Assembly: GCF_018129995.1 (NCBI RefSeq)
Contig: NZ_JAFCKS010000001.1
Location: 1,213,001-1,277,000, forward strand
Reading direction: 5' to 3'
DNA from: Bradyrhizobium sp. SZCCT0153
GTDB lineage: Bacteria; Pseudomonadota; Alphaproteobacteria; Rhizobiales; Xanthobacteraceae
DNA: 64,000 nucleotides
Of the stretch, positions 25,543 through 35,230 are shown piece after piece. The position numbers and the translations under genes were made by a program. The notes under the pieces are model-generated. The model was given only the letters and a program-made list of their open reading frames with translations. It was not told where the DNA came from and ran no database searches. Each line of letters starts with the position of its first letter. Positions within the stretch are counted from its first letter, which is position 1.

Positions 25543-26088
25543 ATGACCGTTTCCAAAACCGCTGAAAAGTCCTCTGAAAAGCCCGCCGATACGGCCAAGG
25601 GCCGCAAGGACGCGGCCGAGGCCCAAGTCCAGGTTCAGGGCCCGGGACCTGCCGAAGCCCTCCAGCTCGGGGAGCTCTCGGAGCAGCTCGGCTATGTACT
25701 GAAGCGGGCGCAGCTCAAGGTGTTCGAGAATTTCCTGCGCTGCATGGCCTCGCTCCAGCTCACGCCGGCGCAGTTCTCCGTGCTGCTGCTGGTCGACAAG
25801 AATCCGGGCCGTAACCAGACCGAGATCGCGTCCACGCTCGGCATCCTGCGCCCGAACTTCGTGGCGATGCTCGACAATCTCGAGAGCCGCGACCTTTGCG
25901 CGCGGATCCGCTCCACCAACGACCGCCGCTCGCACATCCTGGTGCTGACCGACAAGGGCAAGGCGGTGCTGGCCCGCGCCAAGAAGCTCGTCGCCACCAA
26001 GCACGAGGCCCGGCTGAACGAGCTGCTGGGGCCGTCCAATCGCGAGGCCCTGCTGGGGATGCTCTCGAAGATCGCCAACGAGTTTTGA
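25543..26088 (+). CDS. couR: MarR-family transcriptional regulator (CouR-like)
   Basis: A 181-residue MarR protein. The N-terminal 40 residues are a polar tail rich in Lys, Ala and Glu. The winged helix covers about residues 55-145: QLTPAQFSVLLLVDKNPGRN, QTEIASTLGILRPNFVAMLD (recognition helix) and DRRSHILVLTDKGKAVLARA (wing). R. palustris CouR, a MarR repressor released by p-coumaroyl-CoA, is encoded in the same place, next to the ABC transporter of the cou locus, which is why I use this name; sequence identity was not computed. It is divergent from livH, and the palindromes between them are likely its own sites. Confidence 0.82.
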   Translation: MTVSKTAEKSSEKPADTAKGRKDAAEAQVQVQGPGPAEALQLGELSEQLGYVLKRAQLKVFENFLRCMASLQLTPAQFSVLLLVDKNPGRNQTEIASTLGILRPNFVAMLDNLESRDLCARIRSTNDRRSHILVLTDKGKAVLARAKKLVATKHEARLNELLGPSNREALLGMLSKIANEF

Positions 26089-26097
26089 GGCGGGGCT

Positions 26098-26181
26098 GTC
26101 ATCGCCCGGCCTCGACCGGGCGATCCAGTACTCCGAGACGGCTGTGACTCATCGATAGGCCGCGGCGTACTGGATTCCCCG
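26098..26181. repeat. GTCATCGCCCGG-type inverted repeat
   Basis: TCATCGCCCGGCCTCGACC-GGGCGATCCAGTAC begins the unit, and GTACTGGATTCCCCGC ends it; the GATCCAGTAC and GTACTGGATT arms pair. It fills the gap between the convergent couR and glycerate kinase genes and can act as a shared terminator. It is related in style to the GTCATT repeats at 43885 and 47095. Confidence 0.7.
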
Positions 26182-26183
26182 CA

Positions 26184-27467
26184 TCAATCGACCAGGATCA
26201 CCCTGATATCGTTGACGTTGGTCAGCGTCGGCCCCGGCAGCAGCAGATCGCCCGTCGCCTCGAAGAACGTGGTCGCGTCGTTGTTGTCGAGATAGGCCTG
26301 CGGCTGCAGCTCCTGCGCCTTCATCTTCGCAAACGTCGCCGCGTCGATCAGCGCGCCGGCGGGGTCGGTGGGATTGCCGGCACCGCCGTCGGCGCCGTCG
26401 GTGTCGCCGGCGAGCGCGGAGATGTTTGGTGTGTCCTTCAGCAGGCCGGCGAGCGCCAGTGCGTATTCCTGGTTGGGACCGCCGCGCCCCTGGCCGCGCA
26501 CGGTCACCGTGAGCTCGCCGCCGGAGAGGATGGCGACGCGCTTGCCCTGCGCGCGGGCCTGCAGCGCCAGCCGGACGTGATCGGCTGCGACCTCGCGGGC
26601 CTCGCCCTCGAGATCGGCGCCGAGATCGATCGTCTCGTAGCCGGCCTCTTTCGCGAGCTTCACCGCCGCGTCGAGCGACTGCTTCGGACGCGCGATCAGC
26701 TCGAACTGCGCGCGGGCGAAGGCGGCGTCACCGGGCTTGCAGCTCTCGTTGCGTTCATCGTCCAGCGCGCGGCGGACCGCATCGTCGACGTCGAGCTTGT
26801 ACCTGGCGACGATGGCGCGTGCGTCAGCCAGCGTGGTCGGATCGGGCACGGTGGGACCGGAGGCGATCGCGGAGGGATCGTCATGCGGCACGTCGGAGAT
26901 CGCCAGCGTCACGATCCCGGCGGCATTCTTGCCGGCGCGCGCCAGCCGCCCGCCCTTGATCCGCGACAGATGCTTTCGCACGACATTCATCTCGCCGATC
27001 GGCGCGCCGGAGCGCAGCAGCGCCTTGTTGACCGCCTGCTTCTGCGCGAAGCTGATGCCCTCCACCGGCGCGATCCAGTTCGCCGAGCCGCCACCGGTGA
27101 GCAGCACCAGAAGCAGATCGTCCGGCCCGGCCTCGCCAGCGAGCGCGAGCGTGTCGGCCGCGCCCTTCAGGCCGGCCTCGTCGGGCACGGGATGACCGGC
27201 CTCGACCACGCGGATGCGGCGCGTCAGCACGCCGTAGCCGTGGCGCGTGGTGGCGATGCCGACGAGGCGCTCCGGCGCGAGCTTGAGCGTATCGAGATAA
27301 TGCCGCTCGGCGGCGGCGGCCATCGCGGCCGCGCCCTTGCCGGCGGCGAGGCAGATCACGCGCCCCCGTGGCGCGGGGCGCAGATGCGGCGCCAGAATTG
27401 TGCTCGGATGAGCGGCGGCGACCGCGGCGTCGTAGAGCGCGCGGAGCAGGGGACGTCGGTCGGTCAT
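26184..27467 (-). CDS. Glycerate 2-kinase (GckA/TtuD, DUF4147 type)
   Basis: A 427-residue cytosolic kinase with the two-domain MOFRL/DUF4147 layout. The N-terminal domain has VICLAAGKGAAAMAAAAERH (about residues 39-58), GHPVPDEAGLKGA, and the loop LLTGGGSANWIAPVEGISFA. The C-terminal MOFRL domain reads AILSGGELTVTVRGQGRGGP and ends ALAGDTDGADG and GALIDAATFAKM, as in the family. It phosphorylates D-glycerate to 2-phosphoglycerate, feeding glyoxylate or tartrate carbon into glycolysis. The Met at 27467 is preferred over 27506, whose extra residues are Pro/Arg-rich. No hydroxypyruvate reductase gene is adjacent. Confidence 0.9.
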   Translation of the reverse strand: MTDRRPLLRALYDAAVAAAHPSTILAPHLRPAPRGRVICLAAGKGAAAMAAAAERHYLDTLKLAPERLVGIATTRHGYGVLTRRIRVVEAGHPVPDEAGLKGAADTLALAGEAGPDDLLLVLLTGGGSANWIAPVEGISFAQKQAVNKALLRSGAPIGEMNVVRKHLSRIKGGRLARAGKNAAGIVTLAISDVPHDDPSAIASGPTVPDPTTLADARAIVARYKLDVDDAVRRALDDERNESCKPGDAAFARAQFELIARPKQSLDAAVKLAKEAGYETIDLGADLEGEAREVAADHVRLALQARAQGKRVAILSGGELTVTVRGQGRGGPNQEYALALAGLLKDTPNISALAGDTDGADGGAGNPTDPAGALIDAATFAKMKAQELQPQAYLDNNDATTFFEATGDLLLPGPTLTNVNDIRVILVD

Positions 27468-27607
27468 GACGAAAGGCCTTGGGCGGACAGAAGAGATCGG
27501 CGGCAAACGTTGCTCACATGCCTACCGCATCATGCGCCAGAGCGTAAGCCGGCTTTGCCATCATTCGATTGTGCAATCGCGTGATCATAATCGCTGCGCA
27601 AGCAAAA

Positions 27608-27633
27608 GCCCCCTGCGATGGTTCGCAGGGGGC
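27608..27633 (-). terminator. Intrinsic terminator of the third tandem binding-protein gene
   Basis: GCCCCCTGCGA / TCGCAGGGGGC makes an 11-bp stem with a four-base loop; on the minus strand TTTTGCTT follows. It is 22 bases past the stop of the gene at 27656. Confidence 0.9.
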
Positions 27634-27655
27634 CTGTTGTCGTCGTGTGAAGCGG

Positions 27656-28885
27656 TCAGCCGCCGACGTCGGCGCTGATCACGTCGCCGAACAGCTCCCA
27701 CTTCTCGCCCTTGAATTTTTCCAGCTGAAGTTGGCTGATCGGTGCGAAGTCGGTCGGGGAGGTGTTGATCTGAATACCCGGCAGCAGCAGTTCGGTGCGG
27801 AAGTTTTTCAGGCCGGCCGCGTGCTTCATGACGTTCGCGCGGGTCAGATCGTCACCGCACTGCTTCAAGACCTGAACCAGCGTCTGCGCGACGGCGTAGC
27901 CGACGATGGTGCCCTTGTCGAGCTTGTCGCCCTCGGGGAAGTACTTGTTCATGAAGGCCAGGAAGTCCTTCATGCCCGGGTCGTTCGCCCATGCCGGATC
28001 CGACGCGTCCTTCAGATAATCGGCGGAGATGATATCCTGGCCGTTCTCGAAGCCGGCGGGCTTCATCACGCTGCCGACGTTGGCGGAGACGTTGTTGAGG
28101 AAGTGCAGCGGCTTCCAGCCGATCTCGGCATTCTTCTTGATCGCCTGCGCCGCGAATTTCGGCGTCGTGATGTTCATGAAGACGTCGGCGCCGGTCGACT
28201 TCAGCTTGACGATGTGGTTGTCGATGGTCGGCTCCGACGTCTCGTAGCTCTCTTCCATGACGATCATCGACGCGGCCTTGGCGCCGAGACCGTCCTTCAG
28301 GCCCTTGAGATAATCCTTGCCGTAATCGTCGTTCTGGAACAGCACGGCGATCTTGGCGTCCGGCTTGTTCTTCAAGAGCCACCTTGCGTAGATCTGCGTC
28401 TCGCTCTGGTAGTTGGGCTGCCAGCCCATGGTCCAGGGGAAGTCCTTCGGATCGTTCCACTTGGTGGCACCGGTGGCGACGAAGAGCTGCGGCACCTTCT
28501 TCGAGTTCATGTATTTGTGGATCGCCGAGTTCGGCGGCGTCCCGAGCGAGTTGAAGATTAACAGCACCTCGTCGCTCTCGACCAGCTTGCGCGCCTGCTC
28601 CACCGTCTTCGGCGGCGAGTAGGCGTCGTCGTAGCTGATGAAGTTGATCTTGCGGCCGTTGATGCCGCCCTCGTCGTTGATCTTCTTGAAATAGGCGGCT
28701 TCGGTCCGCCCGATGATGCCGTAGGCGGAAGCTGGTCCGCTGTAGGGCATGATGTTGCCGATCTTGATTTCGGTGTCGGTCGCGCCGGTATCGTATTTCT
28801 TCTGGGCCGATGCAGTGGAGGCCGTGGCCGCAATGAGCGCAAGCGCCATTGACGCGGCCGCAAGTTTGCCGGTGACAGCGGGCAT
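27656..28885 (-). CDS. ABC transporter substrate-binding protein, tandem paralogue 3
   Basis: A 409-residue periplasmic binding protein, type I fold. The signal peptide MPAVTGKLAAASMALALIAA... ends at ASAQ before KKYDTGATDTEIKIGNIMPY. It is the last of three neighbouring paralogues; all three share the mature start KKYD-GA-DTEIKIGNIMPYSG and the motif PWTMGWQP. A clear AGGGAGA ribosome-binding site selects the Met at 28885; the longer frame to 28960 is not needed. It has its own terminator downstream and a terminator upstream of it, so it is probably transcribed separately or after partial read-through. The ligand is unknown; the partner permeases are at 31747-35164. Confidence 0.92.
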   Translation of the reverse strand: MPAVTGKLAAASMALALIAATASTASAQKKYDTGATDTEIKIGNIMPYSGPASAYGIIGRTEAAYFKKINDEGGINGRKINFISYDDAYSPPKTVEQARKLVESDEVLLIFNSLGTPPNSAIHKYMNSKKVPQLFVATGATKWNDPKDFPWTMGWQPNYQSETQIYARWLLKNKPDAKIAVLFQNDDYGKDYLKGLKDGLGAKAASMIVMEESYETSEPTIDNHIVKLKSTGADVFMNITTPKFAAQAIKKNAEIGWKPLHFLNNVSANVGSVMKPAGFENGQDIISADYLKDASDPAWANDPGMKDFLAFMNKYFPEGDKLDKGTIVGYAVAQTLVQVLKQCGDDLTRANVMKHAAGLKNFRTELLLPGIQINTSPTDFAPISQLQLEKFKGEKWELFGDVISADVGG

Positions 28886-28990
28886 TCCTATCTCCCTATT
28901 TTCTTGGTGTGTGTGCGCCCCTTTTCTTGTCTTGATCGTTTTTGGCGACGCTGCCCGCAATTCAATACGATTTGGCCAAGGCGTTCAACA

Positions 28991-29020
28991 GAAAGCCCCC
29001 GCGCCGGCGCCGCAGGGGCT
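28991..29020 (-). terminator. Intrinsic terminator of the second tandem binding-protein gene
   Basis: AGCCCCCGCG at 28994-29003 pairs with CGCAGGGGCT at 29011-29020 with one mismatch; on the minus strand TTTCTGTTG follows. It lies between the second and third binding-protein genes. Apart from this hairpin, the 240-base gap 28886-29125 shows nothing I can name. Confidence 0.7.
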
Positions 29021-29125
29021 GCTTCTTTAGTAGTCAGGAGGGGCGCCCGCCCGTGTGCGACTGCGAGAAGGCGCAGCCGTCTTGAGTTGATTAACCAAAC
29101 GCCGGCGATTTTGAGTTGCGCCGCT

Positions 29126-30358
29126 TCAATGCCCGAGCTCGCTCGAGATGATATCGCCGAACGGCTCCCATTTCTTGCCCTTGAAGCGCATCATCTGGAG
29201 CTGCTCGATCGGGGCGAAATTGTCGGCTGTGGTGTTGATCTTGATGCCGGGCAGCAGCGTGTCGGGTTCGAAATCCTTCAAGGAAGCCGCCTGCTTCATG
29301 ACGTTGTCGCGGGTGAGGTCGTCGCCGCACATCTGCAGCACCTTCACCATGGTCTGCGCGGCGGCATAGCCGAACACCACGGCGGCATCGAGCTTGTTGG
29401 CCTTGGGGTCGTATTGCGCGATGAAATTGTAGAACTTCTTCATGCCGTCGTCGGCATTCCACTGCGGGTCGGAGCCGTCCTTGGTGTAGCTCGCCGACAG
29501 GATGCCCTGGGAGATCTCGAGGCCCGCCGGTTCGAGCACGCCGCTGACCGAGGTCGAGACGTTGGAGATGATGTGGACCGGATGCCAGCCGATCTCGGCC
29601 GCTTTCTTGATCGCCTGTGCTGAGAATTTCGGTGTGGTGATGCTGATGAAGACGTCGGCGCCCGCGGCCTTCAATTTCACGACGTGCTCGTCGATCGCGG
29701 GCTCCGAGGTGTCGTAACCGTCTTCCAGCACGATCATCGAGGCCTTGGGCCCAAGGCCGTCCTTCAGTCCCTTCAGATAGTCCTTGCCGAAATCGTCGTT
29801 CTGGTAGAGCACGCCGATCTTGCCGTCCGGCTTCTCCTTCATGATGTACTTGGCGTAGATGCGTGCCTCGCTCGCGTAGCTCGGCTGCCAGCCCATGGTC
29901 CATGGATATTGCTTCGGATCGTTCCACTTCGAGGCGCCGCTCGCCACGAACAGTTGCGGCACCTTCTTCTCGTTCATGTATTTGCGGATCGCGCCGTTGG
30001 TGGAGGTGCCGAGCGAGCCGAAAATCAGCAGTACCCCGTCGCTCTCGACCAGCTTGCGCGCCTGCTCCACCGTCTTCGGCGGCGAGTAGCCGTCGTCGTA
30101 GGAGATGAACTTGATCTTGCGGCCGCCGATACCGCCCTCGGCATTGATCTTGTTGAAATAGGCTTCCTCGGCCTTGCCGATCGCGGCATACGCGGAGGCC
30201 GGCCCGCTATAGGGCATGATGTTGCCGATCTTGATCTCGGTATCGGAAGCGCCGCTGTCGTATTTCTTCTGCGCCAGTGCCGGTGCCGGGCTGCCCATCG
30301 CAGTGCACAACGCGAATGCGGCCAGAACGGCCGCAACCTGAAATCGAACGGCAGTCAT
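29126..30358 (-). CDS. ABC transporter substrate-binding protein, tandem paralogue 2
   Basis: A 410-residue periplasmic binding protein of the same type as its two neighbours. The signal peptide MTAVRFQVAAVLAAFALCTA...ALAQ leads to KKYDSGASDTEIKIGNIMPY. Segments shared with the paralogues include DGYSPPKTVEQARKLVESD and PWTMGWQPSYASEARIYAKY. It differs in several central positions, for example EPAGLEISQGILSASYTKDG where the other two have MKPAGFE, so ligand choice may differ. The Met at 30358 has a GGAGAAAG ribosome-binding site. It lies 120 bases downstream of paralogue 1, with a terminator between. Confidence 0.92.
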   Translation of the reverse strand: MTAVRFQVAAVLAAFALCTAMGSPAPALAQKKYDSGASDTEIKIGNIMPYSGPASAYAAIGKAEEAYFNKINAEGGIGGRKIKFISYDDGYSPPKTVEQARKLVESDGVLLIFGSLGTSTNGAIRKYMNEKKVPQLFVASGASKWNDPKQYPWTMGWQPSYASEARIYAKYIMKEKPDGKIGVLYQNDDFGKDYLKGLKDGLGPKASMIVLEDGYDTSEPAIDEHVVKLKAAGADVFISITTPKFSAQAIKKAAEIGWHPVHIISNVSTSVSGVLEPAGLEISQGILSASYTKDGSDPQWNADDGMKKFYNFIAQYDPKANKLDAAVVFGYAAAQTMVKVLQMCGDDLTRDNVMKQAASLKDFEPDTLLPGIKINTTADNFAPIEQLQMMRFKGKKWEPFGDIISSELGH

Positions 30359-30420
30359 CTTTCTCCACCCGGAACGGATCGGCGCCGCATTGAACAAAAT
30401 TGACGGCGGACGTCAACAAA

Positions 30421-30448
30421 AAGCCCCCGCGATCGTTCGCGGGGGCTT
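30421..30448 (-). terminator. Intrinsic terminator of the first tandem binding-protein gene
   Basis: AAGCCCCCGCGA / TCGCGGGGGCTT forms a perfect 12-bp stem with loop TCGT; TTTTTGTTG follows on the minus strand. It is 30 bases past the stop of the gene at 30479 and is nearly identical in stem sequence to the terminator at 27608. Confidence 0.92.
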
Positions 30449-30478
30449 CTCGATGTGTTGGATTATTGCGTCAACGCG

Positions 30479-31714
30479 TCACTCGGTGGCGATGTCGCCG
30501 CTGATGATCTCGCCGAACAGTTCCCACCTCTCGCCCTTGAAGCGCTGCATCTGGAGCTGCGCGATCGGGGCGAAGTCGGTGGCGCCGGTGTTGATCTTGA
30601 CGCCGGGCAACAGGGTGTCCGGCGTGAAATCCTTCAAGGACGCCGCCTGCTTCATGATGTTGGCCCGGGTCAGATCGTCGCCGCACATCTCCAGGACCTT
30701 GGCCAGCGTCGATGCTGCGCCATAGCCATAGATCATGCTGGTGTCGGATTTGTCCGCGCCCGCCATGTACTTGTCGACGAACTCGTTCCACTTCTTCATG
30801 CCGGGGTCGTTGTTCCACTGCGGGTCCGTGGAGTCCTTGGCATAGGCCGCCGACAGCACGTTCTGCGCAGCCTCGAAGCCGGCCGGCTTCATCACGCTGC
30901 CGACCGAGATCGACACGTTGGTGAGGATCTGCAGCGGCTTCCAGCTCAGCTCGGCGGTCTTCTTGATGGTCTGAGCCGCGAACTTCGGCGTCGCGTAGAT
31001 CAGCAGCACGTCGGGATTGGCCGCCTTGATCTTGACGATGTGGCCGTCGATCGACGGCTCCGACACCTCATAGCTCTCTTCCATGATGATCATGGACGCT
31101 GCCTTGGCGCCGAGCCCGTCCTTGGTGCCCTTGAGGTAGTCTTTGCCGAAATCGTCGTTCTGGTAGAGGATCGCGACCTTGGCGTCGGGCTTCTCCTTCA
31201 GAAGCCATTTCGCGTAGATCTGCGCTTCGCTCTGGTAGGACGGCTGCCAGCCCATGGTCCAAGGGAAGTTCTTCGGGTCGTTCCACTTGGTGGCGCCGGT
31301 GGCGACGAAGAGCTGCGGGATCTTCTTGGCGTTCAGGTACTTCTGGATCGCGCTGTTCGAGGGCGTGCCGAGCGGGTTGAACACCACCAGCACCTCGTCG
31401 CTTTCGACCAGCTTGCGGACCTGCTCGACGGCCTTCGGCGGCGAATAACCGTCGTCATAGGTGACGAAGTTGATCTTGCGGCCGTTGATGCCGCCCTTGT
31501 CGTTGATCATCTTGAAATAGGCTTCTTCGGTCTTGCCGATGATGCCGTAGGCCGACGCCGGACCGCTGTACGGCATGATGTTGCCGATCTTGATCTCGGT
31601 ATCGGAAGCGCCGGTGTCGTATTTCTTCTGGGCGAGTGCCGCGCCGGAGGTGAAGGTGATGACCGCCGTTGCCGTGACCAGCGCAGCGGTTCGCAGTGTT
31701 CTTTCAAAAAGCAA
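30479..31714 (-). CDS. ABC transporter substrate-binding protein, tandem paralogue 1
   Basis: A 411-residue periplasmic binding protein. I place the start at the TTG at 31714, because AAGGAGA lies six bases upstream of it; a TTG at 31735 would put this ribosome-binding site inside the gene. The product then begins MLFERTLRTAALVTATAVIT and is cleaved after ALAQ, with KKYDTGASDTEIKIGNIMPY next. It is closest to paralogue 3 in central motifs (MKPAGFE). It follows the livM-like gene directly on the same strand, 32 bases away, so it is the binding protein most tightly tied to the permease operon. Confidence 0.92.
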   Translation of the reverse strand: MLFERTLRTAALVTATAVITFTSGAALAQKKYDTGASDTEIKIGNIMPYSGPASAYGIIGKTEEAYFKMINDKGGINGRKINFVTYDDGYSPPKAVEQVRKLVESDEVLVVFNPLGTPSNSAIQKYLNAKKIPQLFVATGATKWNDPKNFPWTMGWQPSYQSEAQIYAKWLLKEKPDAKVAILYQNDDFGKDYLKGTKDGLGAKAASMIIMEESYEVSEPSIDGHIVKIKAANPDVLLIYATPKFAAQTIKKTAELSWKPLQILTNVSISVGSVMKPAGFEAAQNVLSAAYAKDSTDPQWNNDPGMKKWNEFVDKYMAGADKSDTSMIYGYGAASTLAKVLEMCGDDLTRANIMKQAASLKDFTPDTLLPGVKINTGATDFAPIAQLQMQRFKGERWELFGEIISGDIATE

Positions 31715-31746
31715 TTCGGGTCTCCTTGGCTTCAATTAACGGGTCG

Positions 31747-32763
31747 TCAGTTCTTTTTGAGCCTGCCGACGAGCTGCTGGCCCATGATCGCGACCTGCCT
31801 TGCGCCGTGCGGCACGAGGTAGATGACGAAGAACAGGAGGACGCCGAACACCGCACCGGAGAGGCCCTTCGAGATGCCTTCCGCGATATTCGGGACGAAG
31901 ATGATGAAGGCGGCGCCGACGATCGAGCCGGGCAGCCAGCCGACGCCGCCGACGACCATGCCGAGGAACAGCTGGATCGAGAGCGTGATGGTGAAGCTGT
32001 CCGGTGCCACGAATTGCACCGCGATTGCACTGAGGCCGCCGGCGACGCCGGTGATGCCCGCGGAGACGCCGAAGGCGAGCGTCTTGTAGAGCGCGACGTT
32101 GACGCCCATCGCGGAGGCCGCGATCTCGTTGTCGCGGATTGCCATGAAGGCGCGGCCCGAGCGGGAGCGCAGCAGGTTCACCGAGAAGATGTAGATCGCA
32201 AGCACGATCGCGAGCGTGAAATAATAGAGCCACATGTCTTGCGACATCGGCAGGCCGAATGGCGCGTCGGGCTTGGTCACAACGAGGCCCTGCACGCCGC
32301 CGGTCCAGTGCTCGAGAAAGTTCAGCTTCAGGAGCTGCGGCATGGCCGTGGCGAGCGCGAAAGTTGCGAGCGCGAGGTACACGCCGGACAACCGCAACGC
32401 CGGCTGGCCGAACAGGAAACCGAAGCCGAAGCAGAGCACGCCAGCGATCGGCAGGCAGAGCACGTAATTGATGTTGAACGCCTCCATCATGACCGCGGTG
32501 ACATAGGCGCCAACGGCGTAGAACGCGCTCTGGCCGAGCGAGAACTGGCCGCTGCCGCCGGTCAGGATGTTCAATGCCAGTACGGCGAGCCCGAGATACA
32601 GCAACTGGGTCAGCTGGAAGATGATGAAGTTCTTGGCGAACAGCGGCACGGCCAGGAGCAGCAGCAACACCACAACCGAGGTGCCGGTGCCCAGAGTCAT
32701 GGCCCGCTTCGGAACCGCCTCGATGGCCGGGGCTTCCGTGACGACGTCTTCTGCTGTGCTCAT
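31747..32763 (-). CDS. Branched-chain-type ABC transporter permease (LivM-like)
   Basis: A 338-residue inner-membrane protein with about nine or ten helices. LivM hallmarks are NILTGGSGQFSLGQSAFYAV (near residue 65) and RSRSGRAFMAIRDNEIAASA (near 200), followed by MGVNVALYKTLAFGVSAGIT. The start is the ATG at 32763, two bases after the stop of the livH-like gene. It belongs to a five-part transporter read in the order livG, livF, livH, livM, binding protein. Confidence 0.92.
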   Translation of the reverse strand: MSTAEDVVTEAPAIEAVPKRAMTLGTGTSVVVLLLLLAVPLFAKNFIIFQLTQLLYLGLAVLALNILTGGSGQFSLGQSAFYAVGAYVTAVMMEAFNINYVLCLPIAGVLCFGFGFLFGQPALRLSGVYLALATFALATAMPQLLKLNFLEHWTGGVQGLVVTKPDAPFGLPMSQDMWLYYFTLAIVLAIYIFSVNLLRSRSGRAFMAIRDNEIAASAMGVNVALYKTLAFGVSAGITGVAGGLSAIAVQFVAPDSFTITLSIQLFLGMVVGGVGWLPGSIVGAAFIIFVPNIAEGISKGLSGAVFGVLLFFVIYLVPHGARQVAIMGQQLVGRLKKN

Positions 32764-32765
32764 GA

Positions 32766-33644
32766 TCAAACTCGCTTGACGATTTGCCGGCCGAACAGAC
32801 CAGCGGGTTTGACGACCAGGACGGAGATGATCAGCGCGAGCGCGATCGGGAGTTTCAGCTCGTTGCCGACGCCGGGGATGTAGGTGCCGGCGAGGTTTTC
32901 GAAGATGCCGACGAGGAAGCCGCCGACCACTGCGCCGAACGGGCTGGTGAGGCCGCCGAGCACCGCCGCGGCAAAGCCGTAGATCAGCACGCCGCCCATC
33001 ATGTTGGGCTCGAGGAACACGACCGGGGCGATCAGCATGCCGGCGATGGCGCCGATGGCGGACGCCATGCCCCAGCCGAGCGCGATCATCCAGCTCGTGT
33101 TGATGCCGACCAGGCGGGCCGACTCAGGCACCGAGGCGGCCGCGCGCATGGCGAGGCCGATCCGCGTGTACTGGAAGAAGAAATAGAGCGCGAGCAGCAG
33201 CAGCACGGTGACGCCGATCATGCCGGCCTGGTGGGTCGAGATCAGCTGGCTGCCGAGGAACGGCGAGGAGCCGAACGGGGTAGGATACTGCTTGATGGTG
33301 AAGTCCCAGATCAGGCCGGCCGAGGAGTTGATGATCGCATACAGCGCGATGAAGCCCGCGACGTTGGTCAGCACCGGCGCCTTGGCGAGCGGCTTGAACA
33401 GGATGCGCTCGATCGCGATGCCGCCGATGAAGGAGAACACCAGCGCGATGATGAACGCACCCCAATAGGGTATGCCCCATTGCATCAATTGCCAGGAGAT
33501 GAAGGTCGAGAACATCGCCATCTCGCCCTGCGCGAAGTTGAGATGGTCGATCGCCTGGTAGATCATGACCACGGCCAGCGCCATGCAGGCGTAGATGGCG
33601 CCGGTGGATATCCCGGCCAGCACCTGATTGGTGAAAAGCTCCAT
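32766..33644 (-). CDS. Branched-chain-type ABC transporter permease (LivH-like)
   Basis: A 292-residue inner-membrane protein of normal LivH size, with about eight helices. It starts MELFTNQVLAGISTGAIYAC and continues YQAIDHLNFAQGEMAMFSTF, the LivH pattern (NFAQGE). The coupling loop is YTRIGLAMRAAASVPESARL, and GFAAAVLGGLTSPFGAVVGG near residue 230 is another conserved segment. It lies between the livF-like gene (12 bases) and the livM-like gene (two bases). Confidence 0.93.
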   Translation of the reverse strand: MELFTNQVLAGISTGAIYACMALAVVMIYQAIDHLNFAQGEMAMFSTFISWQLMQWGIPYWGAFIIALVFSFIGGIAIERILFKPLAKAPVLTNVAGFIALYAIINSSAGLIWDFTIKQYPTPFGSSPFLGSQLISTHQAGMIGVTVLLLLALYFFFQYTRIGLAMRAAASVPESARLVGINTSWMIALGWGMASAIGAIAGMLIAPVVFLEPNMMGGVLIYGFAAAVLGGLTSPFGAVVGGFLVGIFENLAGTYIPGVGNELKLPIALALIISVLVVKPAGLFGRQIVKRV

Positions 33645-33656
33645 CGTGCCGGCTCC

Positions 33657-34366
33657 TCAGTAGCCCAGATAGGATTTGCGGATTTCTTCGTTGTTCGCGA
33701 TGTCCTTGGCATTGCCCGACATCACGATGCGTCCGGTCTCGATCACATAGGCCTGGTCGGCGAGCTCGAGCGCGAGCTGGGCGTTCTGCTCGACCACCAG
33801 GATCGACACCTTGTCCTCGCGGTTGATCTTGCCGAGGATGCCGAACAGGTCGCGCACCACGAGAGGCGCGAGGCCAAAGGACGGCTCGTCCAGCAGCATC
33901 AGCCGTGGCCGCAGCATCAGGGCGCGGGCGACCGCGAGCATCTGCTGCTCGCCGCCCGACAGCGTGCCGGCCTGCTGGGTGTGCCGCTGCTTCAGCACCG
34001 GGAAATGGGCATACATGCGCTCGATGTCGGAGACGATGCCGGCGCTGTCCTTGCGGGTGATGGCGCCGAGCTGGAGGTTTTCCTCCACCGTCATGGTGGT
34101 GAAGGTGCCGCGGCCCTGCGGCACGTGGGCGATGCCGAACCGCACGATGCTCTCGGTGGAGCGGTTGTTCAGCGGCTTGCCGTCGAACTCGATCCCGCCG
34201 GTCGAGCGCACCATGTTGCAGATCGCGCGCAGCGTGGTGGTCTTGCCGGCGCCGTTGGCCCCGAGCAGCGTCGTCAGCGATCCCTCGTTGAGCGAGAAGG
34301 ACAGGCCGTGGAGCGCCTGGACCTGGCCGTAATAGGCGCGCAGGTCCTTGACGTTGAGCAGCGTCG

Positions 34367-34370
<4 letters not shown>
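33657..34370 (-). CDS. Branched-chain-type ABC transporter ATP-binding protein (LivF-like)
   Basis: A 237-residue ABC ATPase. Walker A GANGAGKTTTLRAI (about residues 38-51), signature LSGGEQQMLAVARAL (about 137-151) and Walker B LMLLDEPSFGLAP are intact. The opening LLNVKDLRAYYGQVQALHGL is of LivF type. Its ATG overlaps the stop of the livG-like gene (34367-34370), so translation is coupled. Confidence 0.93.
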
Positions 34371-35164
<794 letters not shown>

Positions 35165-35230
35165 CTCGTCTCGCCCACACTGTTGAATGGGCAAAGGGGC
35201 GGTGTGAACCGCTCCCGGCGACGACAAAGG

